In this document: piece by piece, positions 42,917 to 52,078 of the stretch
Position numbering within the stretch: position 1 is the stretch's first letter
Layout: each line of letters opens with the position of its first letter
Source: CCMP332 sp040218795
GTDB taxonomy: Bacteria; Bacteroidota; Bacteroidia; Cytophagales; CCMP332
Direction: 5' to 3'
Assembly: GCA_040218795.1 (NCBI GenBank)
Contig: JAVJQT010000001.1
Coordinates: 1-64,000 of the forward strand
DNA: 64,000 bases
Position numbers and translations under genes: made by a program
The notes under the pieces: generated by a model
What the model saw: the letters and a program-made list of their open reading frames with translations, nothing else
Databases searched by the model: none
Told to the model about the DNA's origin: nothing

Positions 42917-45900
42917 ATGGCTGAAAAATCAAAAGGAAAACTAAAAGTTTACAAATCTTCCGCCGGCTCCGGCAAAACCTATACGCTCGCCAAAGAATAC
43001 ATTAAAATATTATTATCAAACAGGGAAGTTGATAGTAATACTTATACGGAAAACTATTTCAGACATATACTGGCCATTACTTTTACCAACGATGCTGCCA
43101 ATGAAATGAAGGACAGGGTATTGCGCTATCTCCGCGATTTCTCTCAGCAAAAAGAACAAAAAGAAAATGGATTACTTCAACAAATAATTTCGGAAATCAA
43201 TGAGGAATATCCACATCAAAAAATAAGTGTATCAATTGTTAAAGAGCGTTCTGATATTATCCTTAAATCTATTCTGCATCGCTTTTCAGATTTTAATATT
43301 CAGACCATTGATTCATTTACAAACCAAATAGCCCGATCCTTTGCGAGAGAATTGGGACTACCCGGGAATTATGAAATTTATCTGGATACCAAAATAAAAT
43401 TAGCCGAATCAGTAGATATTTTACTCAGCCGTATTGATGAAAAAGAAAAGCTCCTCTTAAACTGGTTATTTGACTTTGTCAAAAATAGGATAGATGATGA
43501 CAGAAGCTGGAATATAGCCTATAACCTCAAGGATTTTTCAACAACATTAACAGATGAAAATGTCTATGAAATGCTCGAATCGCTTAAAGAATGGAACCTC
43601 GAGGATTTTAATAAAGCCAAAAATGTATTGCTTAAGGAATATTCCAGAATTTCTTCGCAATTGAGAAAACTGGCTAAAGAAGGTTTGGATTACCTGGATT
43701 CGGAAAATTTGGATCATGCTGTTCTCCATGAAAAAAAGAATGGTGTTAGATCTCTTTTTGAAAAAAATATTGAAAAGCCATTTTCAAAAGATTTAGGTGT
43801 AAAACTTTATAAACGGCTCCAAAACAACGATTGGTTAAAAAAGGAGGCCAATCCCAAAAACAACAGCATTGATGATGTAAACACGAATATTTCAATCATA
43901 GCCGGAAAGATGCATGATATTCATGAGAAGGAGAATGGCAAATATATTGCAATAGAAAACATGCTAAAAAACTTCTCTGAAATGGCTTTATTAAATAACA
44001 TTAAGTCAATTCTTGAAGAGCTCAAAGAAAAGGACGATCAGGCTTTTTTATCGGATCTCAATGAGAAAATCAGAAATGTGGTATTATCTGAACCCATTCC
44101 ATTTATTTATGAAAAAGTTGGTGTTCGATATAAGCATTTATTAATCGATGAATTTCAGGATACTTCGATTTTTCAATGGATTAATCTTATCCCTTTATTG
44201 TCCAATGCCCTTTCAGATGGGAAAGTCAATCTAATAGTTGGTGATGTAAAACAATCGATATACAGATGGCGAGGTGCAGATCCTGATATATTGGTCAACT
44301 TGCCCGAGTTCAAAGATGAACTTAGTTTAGATTCGATTCGCGAACATACATTGTCATGGGAAAGTCAGGTTGAAATTTACCCACTTGCTTCAAATTGGAG
44401 AAGCAATCCGGGAATTGTAAATTTTAATAATAATTTCTTCGAATGGTTAAAAGAAAATAATGAAGAATTTCAGGGGCTTGGGAATTATTATGATGACGTG
44501 ATTCAAAAAGCCGAAAAAATTGGCGAATCAGACATAAAGATTGATGTTTTAAAGGAAAAAGAATTTAAAAATAAAGATGAGATGCAGGATTTCAAAGCCA
44601 ATCTTGTTATCGAATACATTGACCAATGTATAAATGCCGGCTATGCATGGAAAGACATTGCAATTCTTTGCAGGAAAAAAAATGAAATTAAGAACATCAG
44701 CCAGGTCTTAGTTGAAAACCAGATTTCTATCATATCGGATGAATCACTATTGCTTGAATCTTCCACAGCGGTTAAGCTATTGATTAAAGTTTTTGAATTT
44801 TTAAATGAACCCGGAAATCAGGACACCCTTGCAGATCTTTTTATACAAATTGCCAATTTGAAAGATTCCATCATTGAGGACTGGAAGGAAATTCAAAATA
44901 AAATAAAGATAAAATCCGCTGGAGACTATGTTGTCTTTGTTAAAGACTTTTTTAATCTGGAAATTGAAGAAACCCAATTATTGGATGGAAGTATCTTTCA
45001 GCTTGCACAGGCTTGGATCAAAGCCCTGGAAATGATGAAAGACACCAAACAACAGGTGTATCTCGATTATTTTCTGGATGTGCTTTTTGAATTTAGCAAT
45101 AAACCCATTTCGGGATTAACGCAGTTTCTTGACTATTGGGGAGATAAAAAAGAAAGTCTCTCAATTTCAAGCACACGAGATCAAAATGCAATACGGGTTT
45201 CAACAATTCATAAGGCGAAAGGGCTGGAATACCCCATTGTAATTATACCCTATCCAGAACTGAATTATTCTTTGAATAAGGGTTCCAAAGTTTGGGTTGA
45301 ATTACCTAAAAGCTTTGCAACTGATCTGCAGGTCGCTGTTTTGGGCCTTAATGCCGAAATTGAAAAAACTGAGTTTTCTGATTTTTACCTCAAAGAGAAA
45401 AGAGCCAAATTCATAGAGGAAGTCAATGCTTTATACGTAGCGATGACAAGGGCAGAAGAACGGCTTTATCTTACCGCTTCGATTCCTAATCGCAAGAACA
45501 TGTCAAATTTCATCGTGGATTTTCTTGAGGGAAAACAATACATCAATTCTGAAAAAAAATACGAAGATGTAAATTATTTATCCTACTCTATTGAAGCGCA
45601 AAAAGATTCAAAAGTCCAGGGAATTAAATCTGCAGTACTTCCATGGAATAATGCAAAAAATAAAAGGGAGAGGATTCAAAGAAATCTGAGATGGTCGGTT
45701 GATTTTACTTTGAGCAAAGAACAATTAAATAACATACAATCCGGAAAGTCATTTCACCTGTTAATGTCTTATTTTAAGACGGAAGAAGATCTGCCAAAAG
45801 TCATTAAAATAGCCTCTGAGCTATTTCAGGAAAAAGAATTTAAAGTCTTTCAGGATTTCCTCAGGATGATATTGTCAGACTTGGAGCTAAAATCCTATTT

Positions 45901-46147
45901 TCAAAAAGATTGGAAAATTTATAATGAAAGACCTGTTCTATACAAAGGTGAAATTTTAAGACCGGATCGTTTTCAAATTCGGAATAATCAGGCAGTCATA
46001 ATAGATTATAAAACCGGGCTTCAAAATGATACTCACCAGTCACAAATAGACAAATATCAAAAAGCATTGGCTGATGTATATTCCGATTATCAATTTGCGA
46101 AGTTTATTATTTATTCCAAGCCCTTTAAAATTGTCAGTTTATCCTGA
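42917..46147 (+). CDS. AddA/RecB-like UvrD-family helicase-nuclease
   Basis: 1076-aa SF1A helicase with C-terminal RecB-type nuclease, for processing double-strand DNA ends before recombination. The ATG at 42917 is used because the longer frame starts at a TTG inside the preceding terminator. Motifs: Walker A SSAGSGKT (about 13-20); II LLIDEFQDTS near 410; III VGDVKQSIYRWRGADP; V VSTIHKAKGLEYP; VI YVAMTRAEERLYL near 841. The nuclease domain has GKSFH, RPDRF and VIIDYKTG (catalytic D-Y-K near 1030). No AddB gene is adjacent. Its 3' end overlaps the opposing gene by 14 bases. Confidence 0.9.
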   Translation: MAEKSKGKLKVYKSSAGSGKTYTLAKEYIKILLSNREVDSNTYTENYFRHILAITFTNDAANEMKDRVLRYLRDFSQQKEQKENGLLQQIISEINEEYPHQKISVSIVKERSDIILKSILHRFSDFNIQTIDSFTNQIARSFARELGLPGNYEIYLDTKIKLAESVDILLSRIDEKEKLLLNWLFDFVKNRIDDDRSWNIAYNLKDFSTTLTDENVYEMLESLKEWNLEDFNKAKNVLLKEYSRISSQLRKLAKEGLDYLDSENLDHAVLHEKKNGVRSLFEKNIEKPFSKDLGVKLYKRLQNNDWLKKEANPKNNSIDDVNTNISIIAGKMHDIHEKENGKYIAIENMLKNFSEMALLNNIKSILEELKEKDDQAFLSDLNEKIRNVVLSEPIPFIYEKVGVRYKHLLIDEFQDTSIFQWINLIPLLSNALSDGKVNLIVGDVKQSIYRWRGADPDILVNLPEFKDELSLDSIREHTLSWESQVEIYPLASNWRSNPGIVNFNNNFFEWLKENNEEFQGLGNYYDDVIQKAEKIGESDIKIDVLKEKEFKNKDEMQDFKANLVIEYIDQCINAGYAWKDIAILCRKKNEIKNISQVLVENQISIISDESLLLESSTAVKLLIKVFEFLNEPGNQDTLADLFIQIANLKDSIIEDWKEIQNKIKIKSAGDYVVFVKDFFNLEIEETQLLDGSIFQLAQAWIKALEMMKDTKQQVYLDYFLDVLFEFSNKPISGLTQFLDYWGDKKESLSISSTRDQNAIRVSTIHKAKGLEYPIVIIPYPELNYSLNKGSKVWVELPKSFATDLQVAVLGLNAEIEKTEFSDFYLKEKRAKFIEEVNALYVAMTRAEERLYLTASIPNRKNMSNFIVDFLEGKQYINSEKKYEDVNYLSYSIEAQKDSKVQGIKSAVLPWNNAKNKRERIQRNLRWSVDFTLSKEQLNNIQSGKSFHLLMSYFKTEEDLPKVIKIASELFQEKEFKVFQDFLRMILSDLELKSYFQKDWKIYNERPVLYKGEILRPDRFQIRNNQAVIIDYKTGLQNDTHQSQIDKYQKALADVYSDYQFAKFIIYSKPFKIVSLS

Positions 46148-46877
46148 TATTTATTCGCTTGTCGGTCATAAACTCAAGGCTGCTGTTTTCAGGAATTATG
46201 ATATTCCTGTTTTCTACAATCAAAGAACTTACCGTGCCGATTGTGGCACCTAGAAGCGCACCACGCAGCCATTCATCGTAAAATATACCACCGAAAATAG
46301 ATCCCGAAGCCGCACTTCCTAAGATTCGTTCTGCAGTATAATTTTCAAGAATACGAATGTCATTTGTAGTTGTAATGGGTATTATTTCTCCATTGATATG
46401 AATTTCAATAAGTTCCAATTGCAATTGAGCACTTTTAAAGGCAGTGCCATTTCTGGCATATTTTACACGCCCAATAATCGGAGTGTTTTGGGGCAAGATG
46501 GCAAGACCCTCGCGATTAACAATAGCTTGAGTTAATCGACATTCTATTATTTCACCTGTTTTAGTATATCTCGAATTCAATGCGCGGTTGGTTTTAATAA
46601 CCAGAAATTCTCCGGCGGGAATGGTATAAAACTCCGGCCCATCAGGTATTCTTATTTCGTCTTCCGCTTGATCGAAATAGCTGGGCTTATAATTTTCCCT
46701 TATCTCTGTATTTTGAATAAACAACCAGGCTGTATCCACATATATTTTGGTGATGTACTTATTCTGAGCATAAATGGAACCAATAATTGTATCCCCATTA
46801 TGCAAAAACAGGCTATCAGATTGTGCCATTGTGCTGAAACCGGATAGAATAAGTAAAAATGACAATATCCATTTCAT
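46134..46877 (-). CDS. Secreted protein of unknown function with glycine-zipper region
   Basis: 247-aa protein with signal peptide 1-18 (ending TMAQ). The middle (about 90-150) has AGEFLVIKTNRALNSRY followed by ILPQNTPIIGRVKYA, which loosely resembles the beta-barrel domain of TrbI/VirB10-type proteins (a substrate-entry strand followed by LIPxGTxxxGR). Near the C-terminus, GSAASGSIFGGIFY and GALLGATIGTVSSLI form a glycine-zipper-like hydrophobic hairpin. It lies 41 bases downstream of the GNAT gene on the same strand and may be in that operon. Confidence 0.75.
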   Translation of the reverse strand: MKWILSFLLILSGFSTMAQSDSLFLHNGDTIIGSIYAQNKYITKIYVDTAWLFIQNTEIRENYKPSYFDQAEDEIRIPDGPEFYTIPAGEFLVIKTNRALNSRYTKTGEIIECRLTQAIVNREGLAILPQNTPIIGRVKYARNGTAFKSAQLQLELIEIHINGEIIPITTTNDIRILENYTAERILGSAASGSIFGGIFYDEWLRGALLGATIGTVSSLIVENRNIIIPENSSLEFMTDKRINIRIN

Positions 46878-46918
46878 GATTTTATATTTGCTGTATTATA
46901 TCAAAAATCAGACCTAAA

Positions 46919-47461
46919 TTAATCCCGAAGCATTAAATATTCGGAATGGAGCAAGGCAAAAATTACATCGTCTTTCCAGATGCCATTTTGATAATAACTT
47001 TTACTAAAATGTGCTTCTTTTCGAAATTTCAGTCTTTTAAAGAGCCGCATTGATGGAGAGTTATCGGGATCTACAGATACGTAAATCCTGTGTTTATTTA
47101 AATTTTCAAATGCGTATTTTATAATTGCTCTAATAGATTCAGTAGCAAAACCTTTATTTTGATATTCACTTGCCAAACTAATGCCCAATTCTAATTGCAT
47201 GTTTTCAGGTCCAACAAAATGCAAACCGATATCTCCGATAATTGCATCATTTAGTTTGTTGATTAAAACCAATTGATACCATGTATTTTCAGTATTAATT
47301 TTTTGCGGGTTGGCATCAATCAATCTTTGTACTTCTTGCAGAGAATTGTAGGTCTTGCCCTGAAATTGAGTAATGTCAGGTGAACTTTTATACTTGTATA
47401 ATGCTTCTGCATCGCCCGGCACGACAGTTCGAATTTTGAGCCTTTTCGTCCTAATTTGCAT
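46919..47461 (-). CDS. GNAT acetyltransferase (RimJ/RimL type)
   Basis: 180-aa acetyltransferase that would use acetyl-CoA to modify an amine. It begins with QIRTKRLKIRTV, typical of RimJ/RimL-like proteins. The acetyl-CoA site is ELGISLASEYQNKGFATESIRAII (residues about 90-113, Q/R-x-x-G-x-A form), and the C-terminal motif VDPDNSPSMRLFKRLKFRKEA follows. The substrate is unknown. Only 7 bases separate it from the RES toxin gene, so the two are almost certainly co-transcribed. Confidence 0.9.
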   Translation of the reverse strand: MQIRTKRLKIRTVVPGDAEALYKYKSSPDITQFQGKTYNSLQEVQRLIDANPQKINTENTWYQLVLINKLNDAIIGDIGLHFVGPENMQLELGISLASEYQNKGFATESIRAIIKYAFENLNKHRIYVSVDPDNSPSMRLFKRLKFRKEAHFSKSYYQNGIWKDDVIFALLHSEYLMLRD

Positions 47462-47468
47462 TGTTTGA

Positions 47469-47921
47469 TTATTTCAATCTAGGATCAAATTTAAATTTTT
47501 GAACGTCTATAATTTTTACATTTTCGGAATAATCGGGATGTTGACAGTTCAATATATAATTCGAAGCTGTGTTTACTATCGAAGAAGGCACCTTTAGGCT
47601 CAGATATCGTTTGTCATTGTACCATTCAGAGCCTATTTCAGATAGTATTTTAGGAGCGGGATAATGATTCCAGTTTTTTGGTAATTTTTCAATATCTACT
47701 GTAAATATTGAATGATTTGGAATTTCTAATGACACCAGGTCGAGATCTGGAACTATCATTGGAGGCGTGTGAACCAATAATTCAAGCAATGTAATTTCAG
47801 GACTTTCACCTGTGTACAGCACTGTCTGGCCTTTTTTGTTCCATCTTCCACCATAAATTGCCGAACCCGTTCCCGAAATATCTTTTGAAAATTTTCTTTT
47901 ACACAAGCGATATACAATCAT
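47469..47921 (-). CDS. RES-domain toxin
   Basis: 150-aa RES-family toxin. Members of this family degrade NAD+. The name-giving residues are visible: Arg26 in YGGRWN, Glu45 in TLLELLVH and Ser111 or Ser112 in KVPSSIV; Tyr36 in LYTGESPE is also conserved. Its start codon overlaps the antitoxin stop by one base (TGATG), the usual sign of translational coupling. It follows the Xre/DUF2384 antitoxin, forming the standard Xre-RES order. The protein appears intact. Confidence 0.92.
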   Translation of the reverse strand: MIVYRLCKRKFSKDISGTGSAIYGGRWNKKGQTVLYTGESPEITLLELLVHTPPMIVPDLDLVSLEIPNHSIFTVDIEKLPKNWNHYPAPKILSEIGSEWYNDKRYLSLKVPSSIVNTASNYILNCQHPDYSENVKIIDVQKFKFDPRLK

Positions 47922-48379
47922 CAGGAGATGATTCCATGCTCAATCCTTCCAAGAAGGTCTTTTACTTTTGATATTCCACCTGGTATTTCAAGCAATTCAA
48001 TCGGTTCCATTCCGCCAAAAGCCTGATTGGGCAGATTGAGCCATTTGATAAAATCTTCCTTGCTTAAAAAAACCTCCGATCCGTATAAAAAGAGATCTGT
48101 TAATTCAAATAATTGGACCGAAGAATTTCTATCTAAAACTTTATCGGAGCGGATCCAACGGTATAAGGTGGGTGAGGAGATGTTCAACATATTGGCTGTT
48201 TCCTCTCGTGAAATATTGAAGTAATTTTTAAAATTTTTAATTATACCGGCTTTTATTCCTGAATTAGCCAGATGAATAAAATCATAGGAACTGTCAATTC
48301 TTTCATTGACATAATTACTTCCAAGTACAGATTTTAATTTGCGGTAATGACTGGTATTTGATTTTGAAGTAATATTCAT
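47921..48379 (-). CDS. Xre/MbcA/ParS-type antitoxin (DUF2384)
   Basis: 152-aa antitoxin. A helix-turn-helix lies at about residues 50-78 (SREETANMLNISSPTLYRWI), followed by the DUF2384 toxin-binding C-terminus (LTDLFLYGSEVFLSKEDFIKWL, then the family GGMEPIELL element). It should bind and neutralise the RES toxin and repress its own promoter. A promoter and a perfect dyad at the start codon fit autoregulation. Confidence 0.92.
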   Translation of the reverse strand: MNITSKSNTSHYRKLKSVLGSNYVNERIDSSYDFIHLANSGIKAGIIKNFKNYFNISREETANMLNISSPTLYRWIRSDKVLDRNSSVQLFELTDLFLYGSEVFLSKEDFIKWLNLPNQAFGGMEPIELLEIPGGISKVKDLLGRIEHGIIS

Positions 48380-48381
48380 TT

Positions 48382-48399
48382 GATAATACTATTTATCAT
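48382..48399 (-). promoter_or_regulatory. Operator-like dyad of the Xre/RES operon
   Basis: TGATAA (48382-48387) and TTATCA (48394-48399) are a perfect inverted repeat with a 6-base spacer. The dyad ends 2 bases before the antitoxin ATG, downstream of the -7 element, so bound protein would block transcription initiation or early elongation. Confidence 0.55.
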
Positions 48400-48405
48400 A
48401 TGAAC

Positions 48406-48435
48406 GAAAATACAAATCTTTTAGTTTCATTCCAA
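48406..48435 (-). promoter_or_regulatory. Promoter of the Xre/RES operon
   Basis: On the minus strand TTG (48435-48433), a 19-base gap and TATTTTCG (48413-48406) match the Bacteroidota pattern with one mismatch. Confidence 0.5.
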
Positions 48436-48500
48436 CTTCTTAGATTCATCAACCTTCAAACATAATATTCGAAGGTCAGATTTTAAGTCTCCATTCTTAA

Positions 48501-48537
48501 TCTCGTATCTCGTATCTCGAATCTCAAATCTCGAATC
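48501..48537. repeat. Heptanucleotide tandem repeat
   Basis: Five 7-bp units: TCTCGTA twice, TCTCGAA, TCTCAAA, TCTCGAA, then TC. It lies in the gap between the sulfotransferase and the antitoxin promoter. Similar 7-bp repeats are scattered through many Cytophagales genomes, as far as I recall. Confidence 0.85.
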
Positions 48538-48577
48538 CCCTTTCTCCTTTTTCTAAATGCTTATTCTATCTCCAGAC

Positions 48578-49351
48578 TTAAACCTCATAATCGAAGAATT
48601 TCAACAATTCTTTAGCCTCGTCATATTGCATTAATTCCATCGCTCTTTTCTTGTTTTCGGGTTTTTTCCACTTTGAAATAGAGCTTTTAAAAATTGGTTT
48701 TACTTCTCCATAGTAGGCTTTGTTTTTCTTAACCTGTGTATTGGAATGCCAGTTTTTTAATTCATCAACCAGTTCAAGATCCAAAAACTCACAAATCTCT
48801 TTAATCTGATCATCATAATCCATGATAATATCTCTGTATCGAAGAGTATAAACATTCGGATGCTCGTATAGATTTTTACCTTTTTTCACATCATTAATCC
48901 ATCTTGAAGGTTCTACCCAATAGCGATCGGGATCTTTTGGATGTCTTGATAATATAACATCTCGTCCATCCCTCACGATATGAATAAACTTAAATCGGCC
49001 TTTGTGATGTGCATCTATTTGTTTGATGTATTTAACATTACTCGGACTTTTTTCACACCATCTGCTGCAGCTATCATCAATTTTTTCAGTTAGAAAAGTT
49101 TTGTATAAGCGATCTTTTCTAGGAGGATTGGTATTGTTTTTATCTTTCTTATCCACATCATTAAATATTCCCAATTCCTTGGGGCAAGCAAATATTTTAG
49201 GGTGACTTGAGAGTATTGATAATAAGAGCGTAGTGCCTGATCTGCCACATCCACCGATATAAATTGGAGGCTCTCTAAAGTGTTTTTTTTCTATTTTTTT
49301 ACCAAAATGGCTGATAATTTTAAGGAAAGGCGCTTTGTACCATTTGTACAT
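48578..49351 (-). CDS. PAPS-dependent sulfotransferase
   Basis: 257-aa sulfotransferase that would transfer sulfate from PAPS. The 5'-phosphosulfate loop GGCGRSGTTLLLS (about 33-45) and the 3'-phosphate site HIVRDGRDVILSRHP (about 125-139) are clear, followed by YTLRYRDIIMDYDDQIKEICEFL, usual for the Sulfotransfer_3 group (cited in parts). No signal peptide or membrane helix is seen. The acceptor, likely a surface glycan or lipid, cannot be read from sequence. The neighbours do not form a polysaccharide cluster. Confidence 0.88.
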   Translation of the reverse strand: MYKWYKAPFLKIISHFGKKIEKKHFREPPIYIGGCGRSGTTLLLSILSSHPKIFACPKELGIFNDVDKKDKNNTNPPRKDRLYKTFLTEKIDDSCSRWCEKSPSNVKYIKQIDAHHKGRFKFIHIVRDGRDVILSRHPKDPDRYWVEPSRWINDVKKGKNLYEHPNVYTLRYRDIIMDYDDQIKEICEFLDLELVDELKNWHSNTQVKKNKAYYGEVKPIFKSSISKWKKPENKKRAMELMQYDEAKELLKFFDYEV

Positions 49352-49521
49352 TACAATAGGTCAATTGGAAAATATCATTTAATTAAGCCTATAAGGCTAA
49401 AAAAACCAAATAATTCTGAAGTTCAAGAGCTTCAATTAAATTTTAAATTAAAAATTATAAATATGGCCTGGTCTAATAATTAGATAGACACCTAAGTTCG
49501 AATGAGTACATTGGAGTAATT

Positions 49522-50124
49522 CTAATCAAGTTCATTTTCGGTGCTTTTAATGGCTTCATCATACAAAAAAGCCATAAGATTTTCCTGTCCGGTGAGTTCA
49601 GAAAAGCGTAATTGAAATTGTAAAAGGGTACGGTCGATTTCTTTTAAATCATGGGCATCTGAATCAAAATAGTAATCAATTATTTTCATAAGCGTTTTAT
49701 CCGTAATGTTTTGCTGCATTGAATAAACATGCGTAAGTTTTTGAGTGGTTTCAAAATCAAATTCCGAAACGATGCCAGTTGATTTTGCAGACTCCCAGGC
49801 TGTGCTTGTTAAAATCGCATCGATCAAACTTTCATTATTGGTTAGAACACCCAGATTTAGATAATTGTATTGCCTTAATTCAATTTTTAAACTGTCCATT
49901 TCTCCACTCATTATCTCGCTTATTCTATTTCTAATTTCAACATGCTTGTCTCTCCATTTTGCTAATATTTCTTCATTTTGAACAAGCTCCTTATGGATGC
50001 TTTCCAAAGCAATTATTTTCCTTTTTTTAGTTTTATAATCATCAACAAGCTGATTGATGAATAAAGCAAATAAGACGCTAAACACAATCAGAAAACCTTC
50101 TGCCAAATATTTTTTGATGTTCAT
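49522..50124 (-). CDS. DUF6090 family single-pass membrane protein
   Basis: 200-aa protein with one N-terminal membrane segment (about 8-26: AEGFLIVFSVLFALFINQL) followed by a basic stretch (DDYKTKKRKI) and a helical, charged domain. The N-terminal layout and length match the DUF6090 proteins common in marine Bacteroidota. Function is unknown. Confidence 0.75.
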   Translation of the reverse strand: MNIKKYLAEGFLIVFSVLFALFINQLVDDYKTKKRKIIALESIHKELVQNEEILAKWRDKHVEIRNRISEIMSGEMDSLKIELRQYNYLNLGVLTNNESLIDAILTSTAWESAKSTGIVSEFDFETTQKLTHVYSMQQNITDKTLMKIIDYYFDSDAHDLKEIDRTLLQFQLRFSELTGQENLMAFLYDEAIKSTENELD

Positions 50125-50196
50125 AAATAGGGTTTATTAAGACTTGAGGTTGATTTCTATTAAAAATATACAAAAATCAAACTATTGTAAATTTTA

Positions 50197-50889
50197 CTAA
50201 TTTATCTGAATTAATCGCAACGCTTCTTTTTTACTCAGATTACTCAGTTCTGTGTGATGCACGAAATCAATTACCCATTGCGGATTTATTCGGCTGTATT
50301 CCCTTAAAACCCAACCGATGGCCTTATTTATAAAGAACTCTCTGGAGCCGAGAAGTTTATGGATGACAGAAGCTAATAATTCAGTATCCATATCATTTTT
50401 GTATTTCAGTTGAAATAAAATGGCAGAGCGTTGTAGCCAGATATTATCAGAATTCAGGTATTTGTTAATTCGCGGTGGGATTTCCTCGGGAAATTGTCTA
50501 AAATAAGCCCCCATCAATTTATAGGAAATAAAATCCACAGTATCCCACCAGGATTTATTCATCACCATATACTCTAATAGTACGATATCTCTCTTCTCAA
50601 ATTTTTTTGAATACTTTTCTGTCAATTCCTGTGCAAAATTCTGGAATTCCCTTTGGGGTTTTTGCCAAAGCGATTTAACGATAATTTCCAGACTTGATTT
50701 TGGCGGTAAATATTGTTTTTGAATAAATGGTTTAATGATGTCTGACCTCAATCCTGCCTTTATTCCATAAAATTCAAACTGATCGCGCATATAGACTTTT
50801 TGCTTAATTGCGTTTTGTGGATGGGCATTCCTTTTGAATTCATTTTCAAGACTTTGGATATAGTCTGATACGCTAAAATCCTGTAACAT
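50197..50889 (-). CDS. AlkD-like DNA alkylation repair glycosylase
   Basis: 230-aa HEAT-like repeat protein of the AlkD family, which excises bulky cationic alkylated bases. Landmarks: MRDQFEFYGIKAGLRSDIIKPF at the N-terminus, MVMNKSWWDTVDFISYKLMG (Trp-Trp-Asp-Thr-Val-Asp, about 131-137, with the catalytic Asp), SDNIWLQRSAILFQLKY and FINKAIGWVLREYS. These are standard for the family, cited as short pieces. It is probably a single-gene unit. Confidence 0.9.
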   Translation of the reverse strand: MLQDFSVSDYIQSLENEFKRNAHPQNAIKQKVYMRDQFEFYGIKAGLRSDIIKPFIQKQYLPPKSSLEIIVKSLWQKPQREFQNFAQELTEKYSKKFEKRDIVLLEYMVMNKSWWDTVDFISYKLMGAYFRQFPEEIPPRINKYLNSDNIWLQRSAILFQLKYKNDMDTELLASVIHKLLGSREFFINKAIGWVLREYSRINPQWVIDFVHHTELSNLSKKEALRLIQIN

Positions 50890-50957
50890 TTGACTTTAAA
50901 TTAAGATTATTAACAGTCTTTCTTAAAACTTTGAATCAATGCCAATCATCAATTTCG

Positions 50958-51557
50958 CTATTGCATCGAAGCTTTTAATTTATGAAATACAAGTATTTTA
51001 TAAGGAGTGACTGATTTATGATTTGATATGGAATCATGGAAAACATATTCAATATCCTGCTCCAATTCTCCTTTGAACATGCCATTAATTTCAAAGATTT
51101 CCTTAATGAATTTAATCTTTTGCCCTGTGTCCTGATTACAAATAACCATTTTTGAATTACCTTTCATTTCATCCAAAATTTTTTTAAGCAAATTGATTTC
51201 CTGCTTTTTATCATTTTTTGCAAAATGAAACATGCTATCGAGGAGAATAAAATCATATTTCTCAATTTCCTCAAATGAATAAATATCTCCGACTTGTCCT
51301 GTAAGTGCTAATTTTTCCGATTCTGCGATCTTCATCATTTGTCCAATTCCTGTTTTGGAAATATCGATTCCCAAAACATTGAAACCCAAACGCGTCAAAG
51401 CGATAGCATTCCGACCCTGACCACATCCCAGATCTATTACTTTACCCTTTATAGGTTGTTTTGCAAAATATTCTATCAACTCTTTACAAGGCGCTCCAAA
51501 TAAATTTTCAGCCTCATAGTACTTGTCATATTTTATTTCGCCATGCTTTTTGTTCAT
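50958..51557 (-). CDS. Class I SAM-dependent methyltransferase (TehB-like)
   Basis: 199-aa methyltransferase. The SAM-binding motif I is VIDLGCGQGRNAIAL (about 37-51) with the acidic end of strand beta-2 in VLGIDIS. YDFILLDSMFHF (about 100-111) is motif IV. The size and YDKYYEAENLFGAPCKELIEY start recall small TehB-like enzymes. The substrate is unknown. Confidence 0.85.
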   Translation of the reverse strand: MNKKHGEIKYDKYYEAENLFGAPCKELIEYFAKQPIKGKVIDLGCGQGRNAIALTRLGFNVLGIDISKTGIGQMMKIAESEKLALTGQVGDIYSFEEIEKYDFILLDSMFHFAKNDKKQEINLLKKILDEMKGNSKMVICNQDTGQKIKFIKEIFEINGMFKGELEQDIEYVFHDSISNHKSVTPYKILVFHKLKASMQ

Positions 51558-51667
51558 GCAATTAGAAAATTCATTTGAATGAAGGCTGAAATTGCATATA
51601 TGAGCATCTGATTTTTAATTTATGCAAGGGCAATAAACTCTCAGGAGCAATTCGTTTTTGATTTCAG

Positions 51668-52078
51668 TTATTTGTTTTCCGGAAACTGACTCATATCCAT
51701 CCAGAATAATTCCCAAATGTGGCCATCAGGGTCATCAAAAGCCCTGCTGTACATAAAACCATGATCTTGGGCAGGACGGGTTTCTTTTCCTCCAGTCTTT
51801 ATAGCCATCTCAAATACTTTATCGACTTCTTCCCGGCTTTCAACCGATAAAGCATTGAGCACCTCGCTGGTTTGACTGGCATCGGAAATTTGTTTAGGAG
51901 TGAATTGTTTAAACTTCTCATGCGTCAACAACATTATATAAATGCTATCGGAAATCACCATGCTGGCAGCAGTCTCGTCTGAAAATTGCTCATTTAATTC
52001 ACATCCTAAACTTTGGTAAAAGACTTTGGATTTATTGAGATCCTTTACGTGAAGATTTACAAATATTTTTGCAGCCAT
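51668..52078 (-). CDS. VOC-superfamily protein (glyoxalase-like)
   Basis: 136-aa protein with the paired beta-alpha-beta-beta-beta units of the vicinal oxygen chelate fold: KIFVNLHVKDLNKSKVFYQSLG at the start and FDDPDGHIWELFWMD at the end (metal ligand Glu). It resembles lactoylglutathione lyase relatives and 3-demethylubiquinone-type proteins. The reaction cannot be assigned. Confidence 0.85.
   Translation of the reverse strand: MAAKIFVNLHVKDLNKSKVFYQSLGCELNEQFSDETAASMVISDSIYIMLLTHEKFKQFTPKQISDASQTSEVLNALSVESREEVDKVFEMAIKTGGKETRPAQDHGFMYSRAFDDPDGHIWELFWMDMSQFPENK

Noticed and set aside
51559..51597. Inverted repeat GCAATT...AATTGC upstream of the methyltransferase gene
   Set aside because: The arms are only six bases with a long AT-rich loop and no matching promoter arrangement, so it may be chance.
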